NCBI GenBank assembly: GCA_026874595.1
Contig: CM049321.1
Location: 22,678,979 to 22,742,978, forward strand
Direction: 5' to 3'
DNA from: Sipunculus nudus
Taxonomy: Eukaryota > Annelida > Sipuncula > Golfingiida > Sipunculidae
DNA: 64,000 bases
In this document: positions 59,748-64,000 of the stretch, piece after piece
How positions within the stretch are numbered: position 1 is the first letter of the stretch
Layout: each line of letters starts with the position of its first letter
Notes under the pieces: model-generated
The model's database searches: none
Seen by the model: only the letters and a program-made list of their open reading frames with translations
What the model was told of the DNA's origin: nothing
Made by a program: the position numbers and the translations under genes

Positions 59748-60828
59748 CTCAGAACCAAAGAAGGTGGCCTTTGACTCGAGACTCAAGGACTCGCACTTTG
59801 ATTCGAGTGACCTGGACTCGGACTTGGATGATTGTGGTCTCGACTTCTACAATGTTTAAATTGTTCAGATCCCGTAAGTCAACAGGAGTTGTAATGGTTA
59901 TGGACACATGCCAGATGCTGACCTGGACCCATACGGCAAAGATTTCTGGTGTTGTTATAATAAACAAAATACATGCCTGGAAACTAACTTCTTCTAAGTA
60001 TAATATCGAGATTTTACTTTTATCACATGAGGTAAAGCTAATTCGATTTCATTGAATTAGCTCGATACAAGTTTACCACTTAGTCAGAGTCATTGCCAAC
60101 AAATGTCGCTAGTGTGTATAAATATTATCACACAAATACATTTCAGACAATTATCCCAGTAAGTCACATCTCCCCCCCCCCCCGCCCCCAGATAACCCCC
60201 AGGGGCAAAAACCCCGTGAAACATCTCTTGTTATAAAATATATATTTTTACATACATAAAATAAAGCACATGCATATTGTTAAGCCAAAAACTGTTTTAG
60301 CCCCTATTTAACCCGAGGTGTCCTTGCATTCCAGTGCACTTTTCCCATTCTCAGGGTAATGCATTCCTAGGCGTGTATATACAGGCCAGGAGAGGTGAAG
60401 ATCAATTCGCGCTTGGAGAATTCCAACTTGACGGACTCCATGACAGGTTTGTAACAAAATAACCTACTTGCGCTAATATCAGTGACCCGGCGCCTTGCCG
60501 ACAGAATACGAAAAGTTGGATAAGGATAGCAGTGGTCAAGCTAAATAAAATGGGACCAATGTAGCGGGACTGCTGAGAAAAGAGTTTAATGTACTAACCA
60601 ACGGGACATATAATTAAGATTAAGGCTTCTTTTGATATTTCTGCAAATCGTAATCATTGTCTCTTTACTTGGTTTACTTTTTTTTATTACACACAGTTTG
60701 CAGCGCACGACATGTGTCAATGGTGAATTAGAGTGGAACGCTGTTTCACACTTTTTCAATGACCAAAAGACTGAAGTCTTTGCGGTGTGGGACCCCATGG
60801 GTACAAACCTAGCGGGCGTTCAATTCAG
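52336..60828 (+). CDS. Secreted Reeler-domain protein, copy B (exons 1-3)
   Basis: Exons 52336-52511, 60318-60446 and 60697-60828 have exactly the lengths and phases of copy A (176, 129 and 132 coding bases). They encode a signal peptide, CLTMSPDH, RYRG, GVYIQARRGEDQ, a conserved Cys and NAVSH, ending GVQF before a GTGAGT donor. Substitutions against copy A are mostly mild. One stands out: just after the first splice, copy B reads KCPCIP where copy A reads RSPYIP, adding two Cys residues. Intron 1 holds a 5.5-kb LINE. The fourth exon is not found before the window ends. Because 63420-63640 resembles 12740-13980 of copy A's intron 3, exon 4 probably lies 1-2 kb beyond the right edge. The gene appears intact so far. 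Confidence 0.82.
54646..55644 (+). CDS. LINE ORF1 protein
   Basis: About 332 codons. A Ser-rich acidic N-terminus (SSSSSDGS) is followed by a long coiled coil (roughly residues 60-145). An RNA-recognition-like core carries SNIKIIGAPEIEK, DIDIAHRVGPHRK and SIIVRFVRRDDK. ORF1 proteins of this type trimerise and coat the element's RNA. The Met at 54646 fits the family start better than the upstream in-frame Met at 54586. The last ~60 residues are hydrophobic and unlike the family, so the natural stop may have been lost. It overlaps the start of ORF2 by 14 bases. Confidence 0.85.
   Translation: MSLEEKKRNRSDTSSSSSDGSVYTYKRVKQVLSISSSEDSVLEEMAAVTEDRLVELLDTFKRDIIQEIKEIVTVQIEQTIKDKFVKPLETTVQKLEGVIEKLKEENRALEEKCKQSLELAQTAKAHSVNTEQYLRKSNIKIIGAPEIEKNENSKHVAMAIFKDKLNIDIHENDIDIAHRVGPHRKDSQRSIIVRFVRRDDKTRILKERRKLKNTGIVLTEDLCSDMQKLFNRVKKDDRVKDAWTWDSKVFVKMMMTKYLEFSMENHSVMSSTEVNIGQWVGIFFFQLVYYYISIMFVILLCYNACFVALCVKHRGWMHSTYTIQNPLIHVSR
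55631..59399 (+). pseudogene. LINE ORF2: endonuclease and reverse transcriptase, two lesions
   Basis: The N-terminal apurinic-type endonuclease starts SLNTRGIRDYHKRR and includes LQETH, NIYAPNTE and WGGDFNF. Near 56144-56156, in a T-run followed by an A-run, the reading shifts frame, and the endonuclease continues with CDIWRIRNE and GTDHSAVIL. The reverse transcriptase follows (NNKVPGNDGLTKEF, SWRPISLLNVD, FGADLESAFDN, TRGTRHGDPLAPYLF, and YADD at about 57760). The C-terminal region has SPRCSYCFIYNESVSHLF. An in-frame TGA at 59139-59141 cuts off the last ~85 codons, which stay open to 59399. The protein would nick target DNA and prime reverse transcription. With only two lesions this copy is young or recently inactivated. 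Confidence 0.9.
60318..60446 (+). CDS. Reeler gene B, coding exon 2
   Basis: The acceptor CCGAG at 60313-60317 is the only AG that keeps phase, and it parallels 8341-8342 in copy A. The donor ACAG|GTTTGT is identical to copy A. Confidence 0.78.
60697..60828 (+). CDS. Reeler gene B, coding exon 3
   Basis: A T-rich tract ending CACACAG precedes the exon and CAG|GTGAGT ends it. It encodes the conserved Cys, NAVSHFF and VWDP. Confidence 0.9.
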
Positions 60829-61413
60829 GTGAGTTCAGCCTCATACATACCATAGAGATGGCGTTTCAGTTTGGGTCCACATAATTTTTGTTGTGTTTTA
60901 ATTCATCATTCGTGACCTATTGTTAAAATTATGGGTTATGTACCACGATATCAATGCAACATAATGGAAGACCACTGCAATGCAGTCTTTCGTATGGCTT
61001 GTGTCACGACTAAATTTAGGCTTACAAGCCGTATAAGATCCTGCTGAGTCGTTTATTATCGCATTGATACGCCTCTCTGATGAGACCCGCTTTCCTTATT
61101 ATTCAGTTAAGCCCCTTTCGTGGTTAGGTGCTGAGCATGACCAGTCAAAAATCCTAAATACAATGGCAATAAAAAAAGGAAACCTGAAACCCAGACATGT
61201 TAATTTTAGACTGAAACTGATCTATAGATGACAACAAATGGAGGCAGACATGGTACTGATATTCATTTGTCATTTCACATGGCTCAGCTCTGGTATTGCA
61301 TTTTTGTGTGCCATTCTGAAATGTGGGATATTCGCAACATATGGATCTGATTTATTTGATATAATAAAGGCCTGTGGTTGATTTTAAAGGCTTGCGGAAA
61401 TTTAATTAAGGGG

Positions 61414-61457
<44 letters not shown>

Positions 61458-61659
61458 GTGTGTGTTTGTATATGATGATAGGCCCAGTAGAAGCGGTAAG
61501 GTGCTCTATACGATTGACATGGTATATATACTTCATGTAAAACACGTCAGTGTGTCGAATCTCTGTGACGAGTACCTAGTCGCTTGATGGTCGCCAAAGG
61601 GTACACAGTTAAATGTTATACACTCTGGCGTGAAACTCAGAGTTGCAATGGGTAAGAAA

Positions 61660-61717
<58 letters not shown>

Positions 61718-62079
61718 AGTTTAACAAAAAGTAAATATTATACATGATATAAATATTATCAATGACTTATGAAATAAAATATGAAAATTTACATATAGTT
61801 ATTACAGAAATATAACATAACGTTTGCAAATTCACACTTGATTGTAAAGATTTCATGTGAGGGAACGAAGAGATTCATCAATCAGCTCACGGGTATAAAA
61901 GTTGATTTTATGTCACGATTCTGTGTTATGAGGAAAGAAAGTTACATTTTTAAAATTGCACAAATGCAGAATAAAATTTATTCTGGTATTAAGTTGGCCA
62001 TAAACCGCATAACTCCTAATAAAACTCGAGAAATCTCGAGATATTAAGTTAGAAGTTTCTATGTCAAACTTATAAGACT

Positions 62080-63150
62080 TGTGCCCTCTTACATGAGATA
62101 TATTGTTTCATATAGCTCACAGAATATTGGTCACGGAGGCATTATTCTGCATGTCCAAGGACCCATTACAATGAATTCATAACACATTAAGAAATACATT
62201 TCTTGATTTTAAGGTTAACATATGTGCCCTGTCTGACTTCTGGGTGCCCAAAATACGATTTTCTTTCTCGTTCCCACATAATATAGGTCACAGTGATCTA
62301 ATTCCGGGATATAAAGGAAACTTGCCAGAGACCTGCCTGGATGTCATATTAGAAGATTCTAAGCCAAACGGATACAATTTGTGCCCCGTCTGACTCTCTG
62401 GGTACTCAAACTATGTCTTTTTGCCAGTTTCTCACGTAATTTAGGGTACCATGATCCATTTAAGGTTTATTAGGAATTTTGCCTAGACCCTTTCGGGATG
62501 TAGGCCTACTGTTAGAGTTTTCTAGGTCTAACAGACACAATGTGTGCAATATCTGACTCTCTATTTGCTCAAAATCATGTATTTTTTTTCAGCCAGTAGC
62601 TCGCAGAATATATGCATCACCAGGACCTTATTTGAGGTTTCCGGGAGAGTTGACTAGGACCTCCCTGGATGTAGAGCAAGACGATTCTAGGTCAAATGGA
62701 TACAATATGTGACCTGTCTGACAGTTTTGGCGCTTAAAATCATATTTTTGTTCAGTTGCTTACAGAATATACGTCATCATGACATCATGACCTCCTTAGA
62801 ATTTGTGTAAGAAGATTCTTGGCCTAACATATACGTTTTGAGCCCATTTGACTTTCAGGTTGCTCAGATCATGTTTATATCCTATAGTTCGCAGAATATA
62901 GGTCAGGGTGACATAATTTCATGTTTCCAAGGACATCTACCCAGGACCTCCATGAATGCCCCATTTGACGCCCCCTTAGGCAAAATGGATACTTGTACCC
63001 TGTCTGAGTTGCTGGTGCTAATAATTATGTTTTTGGCCCTGCAGCTGACCATAACCTAATTTCAGGTATCCAAGGAGATTTGCCAAGGGTCTCCCTCAGA
63101 TGTACATGTAGAAGTTTCTAAGTTTAACCGTTACGTTTTGTGCCCTATTG
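62080..63150 (+). repeat. Diverged ~135-165-bp tandem repeat, about seven units
   Basis: Units share GCTCACAGAATATAGGTCAC, then ACCTCCCTGGATGTA, GAAGATTCTAGG, ACAATNTGTGCCCTGTCTGAC and CTCAAAATCATG. CTGTCTGAC-type anchors fall near 62233, 62388, 62552, 62713, 62848, 63000 and 63143. No frame remains open across units. Confidence 0.8.
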
Positions 63151-63419
63151 ACAACAGGACTGTTTCATATGAAGGTCTCAAAAAAAGAAGGGACAAAAGC
63201 GTAAAAAATAGAATAATAAAGGTGGCGCCATCAGCCTTCAGAAACTGATGGAACTGTCCATGAACAGTATGTACGGAAAGAAACATGGCAATCAATGAGC
63301 CAGTTATTGAGATACTGCAGCTTTTGTATCGTTTTGAAACGTTTTATTGACTCAAAATTAAAAATATTAGTTTTAAGGTAATTTTTTTATAGATTTAAGA
63401 TATACTGTTATGGCCAATT

Positions 63420-63640
63420 GCGCTACCTTAACGAGAGAACTTCGAAGTCGTCTTAGGAAGTTGATCATCAATGAATGCCCTGCCTCGTTTTGGTCCGTCT
63501 CTTACTCTCACAGGCTCGCACTTGACTCCTAAGGATAAAACTAAACTCGTGTACCTATACTCAACTCGGTACCAGTCGTACCTCTCTCGGCTGCACTCGT
63601 TCCTGTCTCGTAGATTCCTCTTACTCTAATCTGTTTCAAC
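63420..63640 (+). repeat. Repeat shared with intron 3 of gene A
   Basis: Phrases such as GGTACCAGTCGTA, CTCGGCTGCACTCG and GCCTCGTAG recur at 13880-13940, and the AAAGAGAGAAACTCGTAG region at 12755 is related. It supports alignment of the two third introns. Confidence 0.6.
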
Positions 63641-63654
63641 CCCATTGATATGGG

Positions 63655-63705
63655 TTTGTCTGTCTGTCTAGCTGTCTGTCTGTCCGTCTATCTGTCTGTT
63701 CGTCG
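63655..63705 (+). repeat. (TCTG)n microsatellite
   Basis: Imperfect TGTC tetranucleotide repeats; the short frame through them is low-complexity. Confidence 0.85.
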
Positions 63706-64000
63706 AGTTTTATTTCCGTGCTATTACTTTTCTACTTTTCTTTATCCGACTTCATTCAAATTTGGGTCAGTGAATGTTCTCATGCTTACCTTGGCTTGGA
63801 TTGGTTTTGGAGTATCCGTCATACAAGATAATAATACAATATGATATTTCAATTTTTATATATGATGATTAGCACATTTTGTTCTACTTATTACTAAAAG
63901 ATGTCGCTATCTTTTGAGCGTGGTTAAAACTATTTTACTAACCACAGACTTTAAAATCATCCCTGACTTGAAGGCGAAAGCGGAGGACATACATTTCTTG

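Larger units (their letters stand above)
60829..64000 (+). other. Intron 3 of Reeler gene B, to window end
   Basis: About 60850-62040 aligns with 9350-10380 in intron 3 of gene A. TA runs lie at about 61419-61455 and 61664-61711. Then come the ~150-bp tandem repeat, an unremarkable stretch (63160-63400), and a segment related to 12740-13980. No exon-4 sequence was found. Confidence 0.6.

Noticed and set aside
59541-59786. 81-codon minus-strand frame at the LINE 3' end
   Set aside because: It is the antisense of the LINE 3' UTR and poly-A tail (Phe run), so it is not a gene.

Overview
The window reads as animal nuclear DNA: AT-rich, intron-containing and packed with transposable elements and simple repeats. 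Phase-2 introns with GT/AG borders, Tx1/L1-type LINEs, a Penelope-like GIY-YIG endonuclease, a Ty3/Gypsy relic and tRNA-derived SINEs all point to a metazoan, most likely a marine invertebrate. A mollusc or other lophotrochozoan is my best guess, but nothing in the sequence fixes the phylum.

The only host gene family I can support is a small secreted Reeler-domain protein of the putative-defence-protein type. Copy A is complete: four exons (5868-6043, 8343-8471, 8740-8871, 15292-15361) joined in consistent phase give a 168-residue protein with a signal peptide. Copy B (52336-60828) has the first three exons at matching lengths and phases; its fourth exon probably lies just past the right edge. 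Two further copies of the first coding exon, near 27.1 kb and 35.3 kb, are truncated at the same point and look dead. The four copies sit on the same strand in larger paralogous blocks, so the locus grew by segmental duplication.

Region by region. 1-1407: Ty3/Gypsy gag-pol relic with a possible short LTR. 2.2-5.6 kb: dispersed repeats, a Penelope-like endonuclease and compound microsatellites. 5.87-15.36 kb: Reeler gene A with repeat-filled introns. 15.96-21.68 kb: a 5.7-kb element with long inverted repeats, an 8-bp target duplication and a satellite core. 21.7-26.6 kb: microsatellites and a ~76-bp tandem repeat. 26.7-30.1 kb and 34.7-37.3 kb: paralogous blocks with the dead Reeler exons. 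30.2-34.6 kb: decayed minus-strand LINE. 38.0-44.1 kb: SINEs, LINE fragments and a ~1.2-kb tandem duplication. 45.1-48.6 kb: paralogue of the 3.3-5.6 kb block. 52.3-60.8 kb: Reeler gene B with a 5.5-kb LINE inside intron 1. 62.1-63.15 kb: diverged ~150-bp tandem repeat.

The genes do not form a pathway. The biological story is a small secreted-protein family expanding and decaying in a repeat-rich locus. The most unusual structure is the inverted-repeat element whose core satellite appears to derive from its own terminal repeat.
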